Of a stretch of DNA of 64,000 nucleotides, positions 25,666-34,550 are shown piece by piece. Made by a program: the position numbers and the translations under genes. Source of the DNA: Comamonas sp. SCN 67-35. Its GTDB lineage: Bacteria > Pseudomonadota > Gammaproteobacteria > Burkholderiales > Burkholderiaceae_C. How positions within the stretch are numbered: position 1 is the stretch's first letter; each line of letters opens with the position of its first letter. The notes under the pieces were generated by a model. That model saw only the letters and a list, made by a program, of their open reading frames with translations. It ran no database searches and was not told the origin of the DNA. The stretch covers positions 1 through 64,000 of the forward strand of contig MEFV01000009.1 in assembly GCA_001725255.1 (NCBI GenBank), read 5' to 3'.

Positions 25666-26361
25666 ATGGTGACACGTTACGACGTGCGGCTGCTGCACAA
25701 GAAGGAAGTGGCCGAGCACACGCTGGAATTCACGCTTGAAAAGCCCCAGGGGTTCGAGTACCGCGCCGGGCAATTCGGCGACATCGTTCTGCCGGCTTCG
25801 ACCGGCCTGGACGAGAGCCACAACAAGCACGGCTTCTCCTTTGCCAGCGCTCCGTTCGAGGACACGCTGCGCATGGCCACGCTGATGCGGCCGAGCAAGT
25901 TCAAGCAGGCCGCGGCGCAGGTGCCCGACGGGACCGTCGTCGGGCTGCTGGCGCTCTGGGGCAGCTTCACGCTGCACAAGAACGCCGACATCCCCGCGGT
26001 GTTCATCACCAGCGGCATCGGCATCACTCCCGTGCGCGGCATCATCGCGCAGGCCACGCACGAGCAGGCGCGCCACGACATCACGCTGATCTACGCCAAC
26101 GCCAGCAGGGCGCAAACGGCCTACCACGAAGAGTTCGTGCAACTGGCCGCGCGCAACCCGCACTTTCGCTATCTGCCGGTGTTCACGCAGGCGCAGGGGC
26201 CGCTCACGGCCGAGGCCCTGCGGTCGCAGGTGAGCAAGCTCGCGGCAGCCATCGTCTACCTCTCGGGCGCCAAGAGCACGATCGCCAGCATGCGCGCACT
26301 GGCGCTGCAGGCCGGGGCCGACGAAGACCAGTTGCGGACCGAGGAATTCGAGGGCTATTGA
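25666..26361 (+). CDS. FAD-dependent oxidoreductase, ferredoxin-NADP reductase family
   Basis: 231 aa; GGGAGGA precedes the ATG. FAD-binding beta-barrel (~1-100: YRAGQFGDIVLP where R-x-G-Q-F replaces the usual R-x-Y-S; KHGFSFASAPFED) and NAD(P)-binding domain (~108-231: FITSGIGITPVRGII, TLIYANASRAQTAYHEE, YLSGAKSTIASM). This is the single-domain-pair FNR form with no ferredoxin or globin domain. It likely passes electrons between NAD(P)H and a small acceptor. Translated from the same transcript as the upstream ADP-ribosylglycohydrolase-like gene. Confidence 0.82.
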   Translation: MVTRYDVRLLHKKEVAEHTLEFTLEKPQGFEYRAGQFGDIVLPASTGLDESHNKHGFSFASAPFEDTLRMATLMRPSKFKQAAAQVPDGTVVGLLALWGSFTLHKNADIPAVFITSGIGITPVRGIIAQATHEQARHDITLIYANASRAQTAYHEEFVQLAARNPHFRYLPVFTQAQGPLTAEALRSQVSKLAAAIVYLSGAKSTIASMRALALQAGADEDQLRTEEFEGY

Positions 26362-26398
26362 ACCGCCTGGCCTCGCTGCGGCAGCCAACGCCAGGGCC

Positions 26399-26887
26399 TC
26401 AACGAGCGAGAAGCGCCACTGCACGTGCCTGCATCGCCAGACCCTGCCCCACGGGACCCATGCGCTCGGCGGTCTTGGCCTTCACGCTCACCTGTCCCAC
26501 GTCGATGCCAAGCGCCCCGGCGATGCGCTCGCGCATCGCCGGAATGTGCGCGGCCAGGCGCGGCGCCTGGGCAATGACAGTGCTGTCCACGTTCACGATC
26601 TGCCAGCCCGCGGCCTGCACCACGCGCGCGGTCTCCGTCAGCAGCACGCGTGAATCGGCGCCGCTCCAGCGCGGATCGGTATCTGGAAAATGGCTGCCGA
26701 TATCGCCCAGCGCGGCTGCACCCAACAGTGCGTCGGTGATCGCGTGCAGCAGCACGTCGGCGTCGGAGTGGCCCAGCAGCCCCTGCGCGTGCTCGATCGA
26801 CACGCCACCGATCACGAGCTTCCTCCCCGGCACGAGCGCATGGATGTCCCAGCCCTCGCCCACACGCATCTGCGGCCATGTGTTCAT
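26399..26887 (-). CDS. ispF: 2-C-methyl-D-erythritol 2,4-cyclodiphosphate synthase
   Basis: 162 aa from the ATG at 26887, which overlaps the ispD stop (ATGA). It cyclises CDP-ME 2-phosphate in the MEP isoprenoid pathway. Metal and substrate signatures are visible: [19 protein letters not shown] (Asp and His zinc ligands), [34 protein letters not shown] and the C-terminal [17 protein letters not shown]. Length matches the family (~160 aa). Converges with the oxidoreductase gene at 26361. Confidence 0.96.
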   Translation of the reverse strand: MNTWPQMRVGEGWDIHALVPGRKLVIGGVSIEHAQGLLGHSDADVLLHAITDALLGAAALGDIGSHFPDTDPRWSGADSRVLLTETARVVQAAGWQIVNVDSTVIAQAPRLAAHIPAMRERIAGALGIDVGQVSVKAKTAERMGPVGQGLAMQARAVALLAR

Positions 26888-27579
26888 CGGCCAAGGCCCT
26901 TCAATATTTTTTCGGCAAGCATGAAATCCTCGGGATAGGTCACCTTGAAATTGTGCGCACTGCCGCGCACCAGCAGAGGCTGGTGGCCCGCGTGCTCCAT
27001 GGCACTGGCCTCGTCCGTGACGCCGGCAAAACCCTCCGAGGCATGCGACCGCAGCGCCGCATGCAGCGCCCCGAGGCGGAACATCTGCGGCGTCTGTGCC
27101 AGCCACTTGTCGCCACGCGGCACCGTGCGGCGCACGCGCCCGCCACGCGCCACCTTCAACGTATCGGGCAGGGGCAATGCCAGCAGCCCGCCCACCGCAT
27201 CGCCCGCGCAGGCATCGATCAACGCATCCACGAGCACGGGCGTCACGAGGCAGCGCGCCGCGTCGTGCACCAGCACCCAGTCCGCGTCCGACGCGCCGCT
27301 AGCGCGCAGATGCGCAAGGCCGTTGAACACGCTTTCGGCACGCGTGGCGCCGCCGCAGTGCGCCACCTCCCAATCCGAGGTGGTGGCAAGCGTGGCATCT
27401 CCTGGCGCCACGACGACCAGCACGCGGCCGATGCGCGCCACGGCCGTCAGCGCAGCCAGCGTGTGTTCGATCAGCCGACGACCCGCGAGGATCTCGTATT
27501 GCTTGGGTCCGGCGGTACCCGCGCGCGAACCGGTGCCGGCGCAGGGCACGAGCGCGATCAACGCCGGCGCATCAGCCAT
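26884..27579 (-). CDS. ispD: 2-C-methyl-D-erythritol 4-phosphate cytidylyltransferase
   Basis: 231 aa from [20 protein letters not shown]; an upstream 21-residue extension is unlikely. Transfers CMP to MEP in the MEP pathway. The nucleotide-binding signature [17 protein letters not shown] is at ~12-28, [11 protein letters not shown] at ~108 and [15 protein letters not shown] at the end. Its start overlaps the 3' end of the upstream molybdenum-subunit gene by 8 bp and its stop overlaps the ispF start. Confidence 0.95.
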   Translation of the reverse strand: MADAPALIALVPCAGTGSRAGTAGPKQYEILAGRRLIEHTLAALTAVARIGRVLVVVAPGDATLATTSDWEVAHCGGATRAESVFNGLAHLRASGASDADWVLVHDAARCLVTPVLVDALIDACAGDAVGGLLALPLPDTLKVARGGRVRRTVPRGDKWLAQTPQMFRLGALHAALRSHASEGFAGVTDEASAMEHAGHQPLLVRGSAHNFKVTYPEDFMLAEKILKGLGR

Positions 27580-29899
27580 GCAGCAGGTTCCACAGGCGAG
27601 CCGCGGTGACGGGCATCTGCAGGCGCGGGGCCACGTCCGCATGGCCCGCGCGGTCCAGCGCGTCGGCTATGGCATTGATCACGCAGGGTGCGGCGCCTAT
27701 GGTGCCGAGCTCACCCACGCCCTTGACGCCCAGCAGGTTGTTCCGGCAAGGCGTGGATTCGTCCATCTCCATGCGCAGCTCGCAGGCAAAATCCCGGGCA
27801 CGTGGCGCGGCGTAATCCATCAGGCTGCCCGTGAGCAGCTGCCCCGACTCGCCGTCGTACACCACGCGCTCCATGAGCGCCTGACCTATGCCCTGCACCG
27901 CGCCGCCCACCAGTTGCCCACGCACGATCATCGGGTTCACCACACGACCGATGTCGTTCACGCCCACATACGACTGAAGCGAAACGATGCCGGTCTCGGG
28001 GTCGATCTCCACCTCGCACAGATGCGCGCCATTGGGCCAGGTCGGACCCGCCACGGTGTGCGTGTGCTCCACGTGGATGTGCCTTGCGCTCTGGCGCGCG
28101 GCAAGTTCGAACAGGCCGATGCCTCGGTCCGTACCCGCGACCATGAAGCGCCCCGCCGCGTAGCGGATGTCCGGCTCGGCCACCTCGAGCTCGCCCGCGG
28201 CGAGCTTGCGCGCCTGCGCGAGCGTGTGCTGCGCACCCGTGGCCATGGCCGAGCCGCCGGTGAACAACGAGCGCGATCCGGCCGTGCCGTAGCCATTGCC
28301 GCGGTCGGTGTCGCCAAGCACCACGCGCACCTGAGCGATCGGCACGTCGAAGACATCGACCACGAGCTGCGCCAGCGACGTGGCGATGCCCTGCCCCATC
28401 TGGTTCACGGCCGAAAAAACCTCGATCACGCCATCGGCGCGCACCTCCAGCGTCACATGTTCCTCGAATGCGTTGCCGCCGGTCCACTCGAGAAACGTGG
28501 CCACGCCCAGGCCGCGCCAGCGCCCGCGCGCAAGCGACTTCCGCGCCCGCTCGGCAAAGCCCGGCAGGTCCGCGAGCGCAAGCGCCTGCTCCATCACATG
28601 CTCGAAGCGCCCCACGTCATAGGTCTGCCCCATGGAATTGGTGTAGGGCATCTGTTCGGGGCGTATGAAGTTGCGCCGGCGCAATTCGAAGCGGTCCATG
28701 CCGATCTGCCGCGCGGCCTCGTCCATGAGGCGCTCGATATTGAAGATCGCCTCGGGCCGGCCCGCGCCACGGTACGCCCCGGTGGGCGCCTGGTGCGTGA
28801 GCACGGCGCGGAAATGAAAATCGATCGTCGGCACGTCGTACACGCTGGTCTGCACCCACGGGCCCACGAGCAACTGGATCGCGGTGCTCGTGGACGTCGG
28901 GTAGGCGCCGACGTTGGCCTCAGAGCGCAGGCGCAGCGCGAGGATGCGCCCGTCCGCGTCCAGAGCCAGCTCCGCATGCGCATGCACGTCGCGCCCATGC
29001 GTCGTGGAGCTGAACTCCTCGCTTCGCTCGCCGCTCCAGCGCACCGCCGAGCCGAGCGCACGCGCGGCCCAGCCGATGGCCGCATCCTCGGGATAGGAGC
29101 CCACCTTCATGCCGAAGCCGCCGCCCACGTCGCCCACGCGCACGCGCACCTGCTCGGGCGCAAGGCCCAGCGCATGGGAAACCGCCTTGCGCACCGAGGT
29201 CGGCATCTGCGACGACACGTGCATGTCCAGCCGGCCCGCGGCCGCGTCCCAGCGCGCACGCACACTGCGCGGCTCAAGCGTCAACGCGGCCACGCGCTGG
29301 TGCACGAGGTCGAGCCTGACGACATGCGCCGCGCGCGCAAACGCCGCATCGGTCGCCTCGCGGTCGCCGTGACGCGCTTCGCAGGCGATGTTGTCGGGCG
29401 CATCGGCCGTGACGCACGCATCGGCGCGCAGGGCCGCTTCGAGCGAAGGCACGCACGGGCGCTCTTCGTACTGCACCTGCACGGCCTCGGCCGCATCACG
29501 GGCCTGCTGCAGCGTGTCAGCCACGACCAGCGCCACTGCCTCGCCAACGAAACGAACCTCATCCACAGCAAGTGGATAGCGCACCGGCGCCGCGCACGGG
29601 CTGCCGTCAGCCCGGCGAAAGGACACACCGGGCTTGATGGGTGGCATGCCCGCCACGCACAGGTCGACGCCCGTGAACACACCGCGCACGCCCGGCATGG
29701 CCTGCGCCCTTGCCGCATCCACGCCGCGGACCACCGCATGCGCGTGCGGCGAGCGCACGAACACAGCCCAGCCATCCCCGCGCTCGCAGACATCATCGAC
29801 AAAGCGGCCACGGCCCTGCAGCAGCGCCTCATCTTCAACGCGCTGCACGGCGCGGCCGCTGCCATAACGCGTGGCGATGGGGGTGGGGGTGTCGTCCAT
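27572..29899 (-). CDS. molybdenum hydroxylase large subunit, CoxL form II-like, without partner subunits
   Basis: 775 aa, standard for the molybdopterin-binding subunit of the xanthine dehydrogenase/CO dehydrogenase family. N-terminal a/b hammerhead domain (~10-130: GRGRFVDDV, VRSPHAHAVVRGVD), then Moco-binding domains: GGGFGMKVG (~265), the loop AYRGAGR (~370) and GVGELGTIGAAP with the catalytic Glu (~735). AYRGAGR is the form II signature; true CO dehydrogenases have AYxCSFR. The substrate is therefore unknown (aldehyde or N-heterocycle are possible). No FeS (CoxS) or FAD (CoxM) subunit gene is adjacent. It overlaps ispD by 8 bp. Confidence 0.88.
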   Translation of the reverse strand: MDDTPTPIATRYGSGRAVQRVEDEALLQGRGRFVDDVCERGDGWAVFVRSPHAHAVVRGVDAARAQAMPGVRGVFTGVDLCVAGMPPIKPGVSFRRADGSPCAAPVRYPLAVDEVRFVGEAVALVVADTLQQARDAAEAVQVQYEERPCVPSLEAALRADACVTADAPDNIACEARHGDREATDAAFARAAHVVRLDLVHQRVAALTLEPRSVRARWDAAAGRLDMHVSSQMPTSVRKAVSHALGLAPEQVRVRVGDVGGGFGMKVGSYPEDAAIGWAARALGSAVRWSGERSEEFSSTTHGRDVHAHAELALDADGRILALRLRSEANVGAYPTSTSTAIQLLVGPWVQTSVYDVPTIDFHFRAVLTHQAPTGAYRGAGRPEAIFNIERLMDEAARQIGMDRFELRRRNFIRPEQMPYTNSMGQTYDVGRFEHVMEQALALADLPGFAERARKSLARGRWRGLGVATFLEWTGGNAFEEHVTLEVRADGVIEVFSAVNQMGQGIATSLAQLVVDVFDVPIAQVRVVLGDTDRGNGYGTAGSRSLFTGGSAMATGAQHTLAQARKLAAGELEVAEPDIRYAAGRFMVAGTDRGIGLFELAARQSARHIHVEHTHTVAGPTWPNGAHLCEVEIDPETGIVSLQSYVGVNDIGRVVNPMIVRGQLVGGAVQGIGQALMERVVYDGESGQLLTGSLMDYAAPRARDFACELRMEMDESTPCRNNLLGVKGVGELGTIGAAPCVINAIADALDRAGHADVAPRLQMPVTAARLWNLLHG

Positions 29900-30024
29900 G
29901 GTGAATGCGATGCGTGCGCCCAGCGTTGTGGAAGCGGCAACTATAGGCGACGACGGCGCAGGCAGAGAAGGCTGCTTGCGCCGCGACGGCGGCCCGCACG
30001 AAAAGGGACCACCTTGGCGGTGAC

Positions 30025-30378
30025 TCAGGCGAGGACGCTCAGATACTGGCCCACGACGTAGTCGGCTGCCGCAGCACCTGCGGGCGGCGTGGCAGGCATC
30101 GGCACCGGCGGCATGGCATCACGCCTGGCGCCATCCAGATCGGATTGCGCCGCCCCGATCGAACGCTGCGCCGTCACGGAGCGCCTTGAGGCATCCTGCG
30201 AGCGCTGGTTCAATCCGCTCGCGCGCTCCTGTTCGCGATCGGCGCTGCGTTGGGCCGCGTCAGCCTCGGAACGCAGACGCTGTGCCGTGTCCTGCGCTTG
30301 CCTGGCCTCCTGCTGCGCCGCCGACAGACGGGACTGCGCCGACATCCCGCCCAAAGATGAGGTGATGGTCATCGGCAT
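30025..30378 (-). CDS. small hypothetical coiled-coil protein
   Basis: 117 aa from MPMTITSSLGG at 30378; the longer frame to 30675 is the shadow of the next gene. GAAGGGT lies upstream of the ATG. Residues ~15-88 are a strong predicted coiled coil (SAAQQEARQAQDTAQRLRSE, many Gln, Ala, Arg, Ser). A Pro/Ala-rich linker and a short hydrophobic end (ADYVVGQYLSVLA) follow. No signal peptide. No family recognised. Paired with the small gene upstream (37 bp gap). Confidence 0.55.
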   Translation of the reverse strand: MPMTITSSLGGMSAQSRLSAAQQEARQAQDTAQRLRSEADAAQRSADREQERASGLNQRSQDASRRSVTAQRSIGAAQSDLDGARRDAMPPVPMPATPPAGAAAADYVVGQYLSVLA

Positions 30379-30415
30379 GGTCCGTACCCTTCGCGACACC
30401 ACAACCGCATGCGCC

Positions 30416-30697
30416 TCAGGCGTGTCCATCGTAGGCGCGCAGCAACCGGGCATTGCGCGAATCCGCTGCATCGCCGTTCGCGGGTTCGGCCTGATCCTGG
30501 CCCGCAGTCTGATCAGACTGGGCCGCGAGCTCCTGCGCGCGGGCGCTGAGCGTGACACGGGTGCCGTCCTGCGGCTCCTGCACGGCCTGCTGTGGCGGCG
30601 CATCGCCCTGCGGGTCCCGGCTCGCCCCGGACACGCCCTGGGGCGAAACCAATGCGGAAAGGCGCTGGGCATCACTGCTGACCGATGCGGTAGGCAT
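30416..30697 (-). CDS. small hypothetical protein with FlgM-like motif
   Basis: 93 aa from MPTASVSSDAQRLSAL, with a good AGGAG six bases upstream of the ATG. Low-complexity, Gln/Ala/Asp-rich. The segment GTRVTLSARAQELAAQSD resembles the D-x-V-x-L-S-x-x-A motif at the N-terminus of flagellar anti-sigma proteins and hook-length proteins, but the match is too short to name it. Probably a two-gene unit with the following coiled-coil ORF. Divergent from mfd. Confidence 0.55.
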   Translation of the reverse strand: MPTASVSSDAQRLSALVSPQGVSGASRDPQGDAPPQQAVQEPQDGTRVTLSARAQELAAQSDQTAGQDQAEPANGDAADSRNARLLRAYDGHA

Positions 30698-30888
30698 GAC
30701 GAACTCCTGTGGTTGCACTGGCCATGCTAGTCCACTTGACAACAAAAATAAAGTCGGCCCTGAAGAGCGGCCAGAAGCGCCGCGGCGGCGACGGCGGAAG
30801 GCTTTCGAGCACCTTCTCTAAAATAGGCGCCTCACCCCCTCCCCACAGCGGCCGGGGGTTTGTGTCGTTGTCTTTCGGTTTCATCTTC

Positions 30889-33800
30889 ATGCAACTCCCC
30901 ACCCTCGTCCGCGGAAAACGCTACACCATGCCGCGCCCCGTGGGCAGCAGCGATGCGCTGCTGCTGGCGCGCCTGGCCGGGCGCGAGGCCGCCGACCGGC
31001 ACACCACCGCCATCGTCTGCGCCGATGCATCCGACGCGCGCCGCCTGATGGACGAGATGGCCTTCTTCGCGCCCGACCTGCGCAGCGCGCTGTTTCCGGA
31101 CTGGGAAACGCTGCCCTACGACAACTTCTCGCCGCACCAGGACCTGATCAGCGAGCGGCTCTCGACACTCTGGCGCATTCGCCAGGGCGAGGTGGACGTG
31201 GTGCTGGTGCCGGCCACCACGGCGCTGTATCGCCTGGCACCGCCCTCGTTCCTCGCGGGCTACACCTTTCACTTCAAGACCGGGCAGAAGCTCGATGAAG
31301 CCAGGTTCCGCGCCCAGCTCACGCTCGCGGGCTACCAGCACGTGGCGCAGGTGGTGGCGCACGGCGAATACGCGGTGCGCGGCGGGCTGATCGACCTGTT
31401 TCCCATGGGCTCGGCCCAGCCGCTGCGCGTGGATCTGTTCGACGACGAAATCGACTCCATCCGCACCTTCGACCCCGACACGCAGCGCAGTCTCTACCCC
31501 GTGCCCGAGGTCCGGTTGCTGCCGGGGCGCGAATTTCCGATGGACGAGGAAGCGCGCACGCGCTTTCGCAATCGCTGGCGCGAGCTGCTCGAAGGCGATC
31601 CGACCAAGAGCCGCATCTACAAGGACATGGGCGCGGGCCTGGCGACCGCAGGCATCGAGTACTACCTGCCGCTGTTCTTCGATGCGACCGCGACGGTCTT
31701 CGATTACCTGGGCGAGGCCGCCACGCTCGTGCTGCACGGGGACCTGGAAGCCGCTTTCCAGCGCTTCTGGCAGGACACGCGCGAGCGCCATCGCCTCCTG
31801 GCCGGCGACCCAGAGCATCCGGCACTGCCACCTGAAGCACTGTTTCTCACGAGCGAGCAGTTCTACGGCAACGCGAACGCACATGCCCAGCTTGCCCTGC
31901 GCCCGGCAGACGCCAATCCAGACGATCCGCAATTTCGGCCACTGCCTGATCTCACGGCCATCCGCGGCGCCGAAGACCCGATCGCCAGGCTGCACGCCCA
32001 CATTGCTCGCACGCCGCACCGCGTGCTGCTGCTGGCCGAAAGCGATGGCCGGCGCGAAAGCCTGCTGGATTTCCTGCGCGCCAGCCACCTGAATCCGCCC
32101 TCTTTTGATTCGCTGGAGGAATTCCTGGGCGCGCAGGGCGAGCGCGTGGGCATGGCCACCTCGGCGCTCGCCAACGGGTTCAGCTGGCAGGAGCAGGGCA
32201 TCGACTTCGTCACTGAAACCGAGCTGTTTTCGGCCGCCGGCGGCGCGCGGCGCCGACGCAAGCAGGAGCAGACGAGCGACCTGGAGGCGATGATCAAGGA
32301 CCTCGCCGAGCTGCAAATCGGCGACCCGGTCGTGCACGCGCAGCACGGCATCGGCCGCTACCGGGGCCTGGTGAACATGGACATGGGGCAGAAGAACCCT
32401 GACGGCACACCAGCGCTGCAGGAATTCCTGCACCTGGAATACGCCGACCAGGCCGTGCTCTACGTGCCCGTGAGCCAGCTGCAGCAGATCAGCCGCTACA
32501 GCGGCATCGCGGGGGACGAAGCGCCGCTGCACAAGCTCGGCGGCCACCAGTGGGAAAAGGCCAAACGCAAGGCGGCCGAGCAGGTGCGCGACACCGCTGC
32601 CGAGCTGCTCAACATCTACGCCCGCCGCGCGGCGCGCGAGGGCTTTGCCTTTCGGTTCTCGCCGCAGGATTACGAGCAGTTCGTGAGCGATTTCGGCTTT
32701 GAGGAAACGGCCGACCAGAACGCCGCGATCCACGCCGTGATCCAGGACATGATCAGCCCGCGCCCCATGGATCGCCTCGTGTGCGGCGACGTGGGCTTCG
32801 GCAAGACCGAGGTGGCGCTGCGCGCGGCCTTCATCGCCGTCACCGGCGGCAAGCAGGTGGCACTGCTCGCGCCCACTACCTTGCTTGCCGAGCAGCACTA
32901 CCAGACGCTGGTGGATCGCTTCGCGCGCTGGCCGGTGAAGGTGGCGCAGGTGAGCCGCTTTGCCTCGGGCAAGGAAAGCACGGCCGCGCTCAAGGGCCTG
33001 GCCGAGGGCAGCGTGGACATCGTCGTCGGCACGCACAAGCTGCTTTCCACCTCAACCAAGTTCAAGAACCTGGGCCTGCTCATCATCGACGAGGAGCACC
33101 GCTTCGGCGTGCGCCACAAGGAGGCGATGAAGGCCATGCGCGCCGAAGTCGATGTGCTCACGCTCACCGCCACGCCGATTCCGCGCACGATGGGGATGGC
33201 GCTGGAGGGGCTGCGCGATCTTTCCGTGATTGCCACCGCGCCGCAGCGGCGCCTGGCGATCAAGACCTTCTTGCGCGAAGAAAATCAAGGCGTGATCCGC
33301 GAGGCGGTGCTGCGCGAACTCAAGCGCGGCGGGCAGGTGTACTTCCTGCACAACGAGGTGGAGACGATAGAAAACCGCCGCGAGAAGCTGCAGGAAATCC
33401 TGCCCGAGGCGCGCATCGCCGTCGCCCACGGCCAGATGCCCGAGCGCCAGCTCGAACACGTGATGCGCGACTTCATCGCCCAGCGCACCAACGTGCTGCT
33501 GTGCTCGACCATCATCGAGACCGGCATCGACGTGCCCACGGCCAACACCATCCTGATCAGCCGCGCCGACAAGTTCGGCCTGGCGCAACTGCACCAGTTG
33601 CGCGGGCGCGTGGGGCGCAGCCACCACCAGGCCTACGCCTACCTCATGGTGCCCGACGTGCGCGGCCTCAAGGGGCACGCGGCGCAGCGCCTGGAAGCCA
33701 TCCAGCAGATGGAGGAACTGGGCAGCGGCTTCTACCTGGCGATGCACGACCTGGAAATCCGCGGAGCGGGCGAAGTGCTGGGCGAGAACCAGTCGGGCAA

Positions 33801-34359
33801 CATGATCGAGGTGGGCTTTCAGCTCTACAACGAGATGCTGGCCGAGGCCGTGCGCAGCCTGAAGGCCGGCAAGGAGCCCGACCTGCTGGCGCCGATGCAG
33901 GCCACGACCGACATCAACCTGCACGCCCCGGCGCTGCTGCCCAGCGACTACTGCGCCGACGTGCAGACGCGCCTGTCGCTCTACAAACGGCTGGCCACCG
34001 CGCACACCAGCGATCAGATCGACACGCTGCTCGAAGAAATCGTGGACCGCTTCGGCAAGCTCCCGGCCCAGACGCAGACCCTCGTCGACGTGCACCGCCT
34101 GCGCGTGCTGTGCGCGCCCTACGGCGTGACCAAGGTGGACGCGGCACCGGGCGTGATCACCATCAGCTTCGTGCCGCAGCCGCCGATCGACCCCATGTCC
34201 ATCATCCGGCTGGTGCAGAAAAACCGCGACATCAAGCTCGCGGGCAATGAGAAGCTGCGCATCGAACGCCAGCTCCCCGAACCGATGCAGCGCGCGCAGA
34301 TGGTGCGCGACCTGCTGCGCAGCCTGGGCGAGCCGATGAAGGAGGCGGTGGCCGCGTGA
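30889..34359 (+). CDS. mfd: transcription-repair coupling factor
   Basis: 1156 aa (E. coli 1148) from MQLPTLVRGKRYTMPRPVGS; the open frame upstream to 30709 is not part of the protein. Mfd removes RNA polymerase stalled at DNA damage and recruits UvrA. UvrB-homology region (~40-350, LFPDWETLPYDNFSPHQD), RNA-polymerase-interacting CarD-like domain (~490-560, GDPVVHAQHGIGRYRGL), RecG-like helicase (Walker A GDVGFGKTEVALRA at ~628, DEEHRFGVRHKE at ~730, LCSTIIETGIDVPTANT), TRCF domain at the end. TAAAAT ~70 bp before the ATG may be a -10 box. Confidence 0.96.
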   Translation: MQLPTLVRGKRYTMPRPVGSSDALLLARLAGREAADRHTTAIVCADASDARRLMDEMAFFAPDLRSALFPDWETLPYDNFSPHQDLISERLSTLWRIRQGEVDVVLVPATTALYRLAPPSFLAGYTFHFKTGQKLDEARFRAQLTLAGYQHVAQVVAHGEYAVRGGLIDLFPMGSAQPLRVDLFDDEIDSIRTFDPDTQRSLYPVPEVRLLPGREFPMDEEARTRFRNRWRELLEGDPTKSRIYKDMGAGLATAGIEYYLPLFFDATATVFDYLGEAATLVLHGDLEAAFQRFWQDTRERHRLLAGDPEHPALPPEALFLTSEQFYGNANAHAQLALRPADANPDDPQFRPLPDLTAIRGAEDPIARLHAHIARTPHRVLLLAESDGRRESLLDFLRASHLNPPSFDSLEEFLGAQGERVGMATSALANGFSWQEQGIDFVTETELFSAAGGARRRRKQEQTSDLEAMIKDLAELQIGDPVVHAQHGIGRYRGLVNMDMGQKNPDGTPALQEFLHLEYADQAVLYVPVSQLQQISRYSGIAGDEAPLHKLGGHQWEKAKRKAAEQVRDTAAELLNIYARRAAREGFAFRFSPQDYEQFVSDFGFEETADQNAAIHAVIQDMISPRPMDRLVCGDVGFGKTEVALRAAFIAVTGGKQVALLAPTTLLAEQHYQTLVDRFARWPVKVAQVSRFASGKESTAALKGLAEGSVDIVVGTHKLLSTSTKFKNLGLLIIDEEHRFGVRHKEAMKAMRAEVDVLTLTATPIPRTMGMALEGLRDLSVIATAPQRRLAIKTFLREENQGVIREAVLRELKRGGQVYFLHNEVETIENRREKLQEILPEARIAVAHGQMPERQLEHVMRDFIAQRTNVLLCSTIIETGIDVPTANTILISRADKFGLAQLHQLRGRVGRSHHQAYAYLMVPDVRGLKGHAAQRLEAIQQMEELGSGFYLAMHDLEIRGAGEVLGENQSGNMIEVGFQLYNEMLAEAVRSLKAGKEPDLLAPMQATTDINLHAPALLPSDYCADVQTRLSLYKRLATAHTSDQIDTLLEEIVDRFGKLPAQTQTLVDVHRLRVLCAPYGVTKVDAAPGVITISFVPQPPIDPMSIIRLVQKNRDIKLAGNEKLRIERQLPEPMQRAQMVRDLLRSLGEPMKEAVAA

Positions 34360-34369
34360 GGGATGTCGT

Positions 34370-34456
34370 TCAACTCAGATATTTCCATATATAAATTGCA
34401 TTTGTTATATCCAAATAGATTTATATTCGACCTAAATATAGTGGTTAACCCTTAAA
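34370..34456. other. AT-rich segment upstream of the NlpA-type gene
   Basis: About 85 bp of very AT-rich DNA (runs such as ATATATAAATTGCATTTGTT) in an otherwise GC-rich window, between mfd and the binding-protein gene. It could hold an AT-rich promoter; TTGCAT (~34396) with TTATAT 19 bp on is imperfect. Further on, GCCCGTG (34473-34479) can pair with CACGGGC (34506-34512) in the leader. No SAM riboswitch could be recognised. Confidence 0.45.
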
Positions 34457-34550
34457 CTCAGCCATCGGCCCAGCCCGTGGCGCTTTCGCTGCCTCCACCG
34501 ATGCGCACGGGCCTGTCGCCATTTGTGATGGATTCAAAAGGTAAACACTC

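Noticed and set aside
26945-30061. 1038-codon open frame on the plus strand
   Set aside because: Antisense to ispD and the molybdenum subunit, both of which have clear family motifs; no domains in the long frame.
34370-34550. SAM or other riboswitch before the NlpA-type gene
   Set aside because: One leader hairpin can be drawn but no conserved riboswitch core could be recognised.
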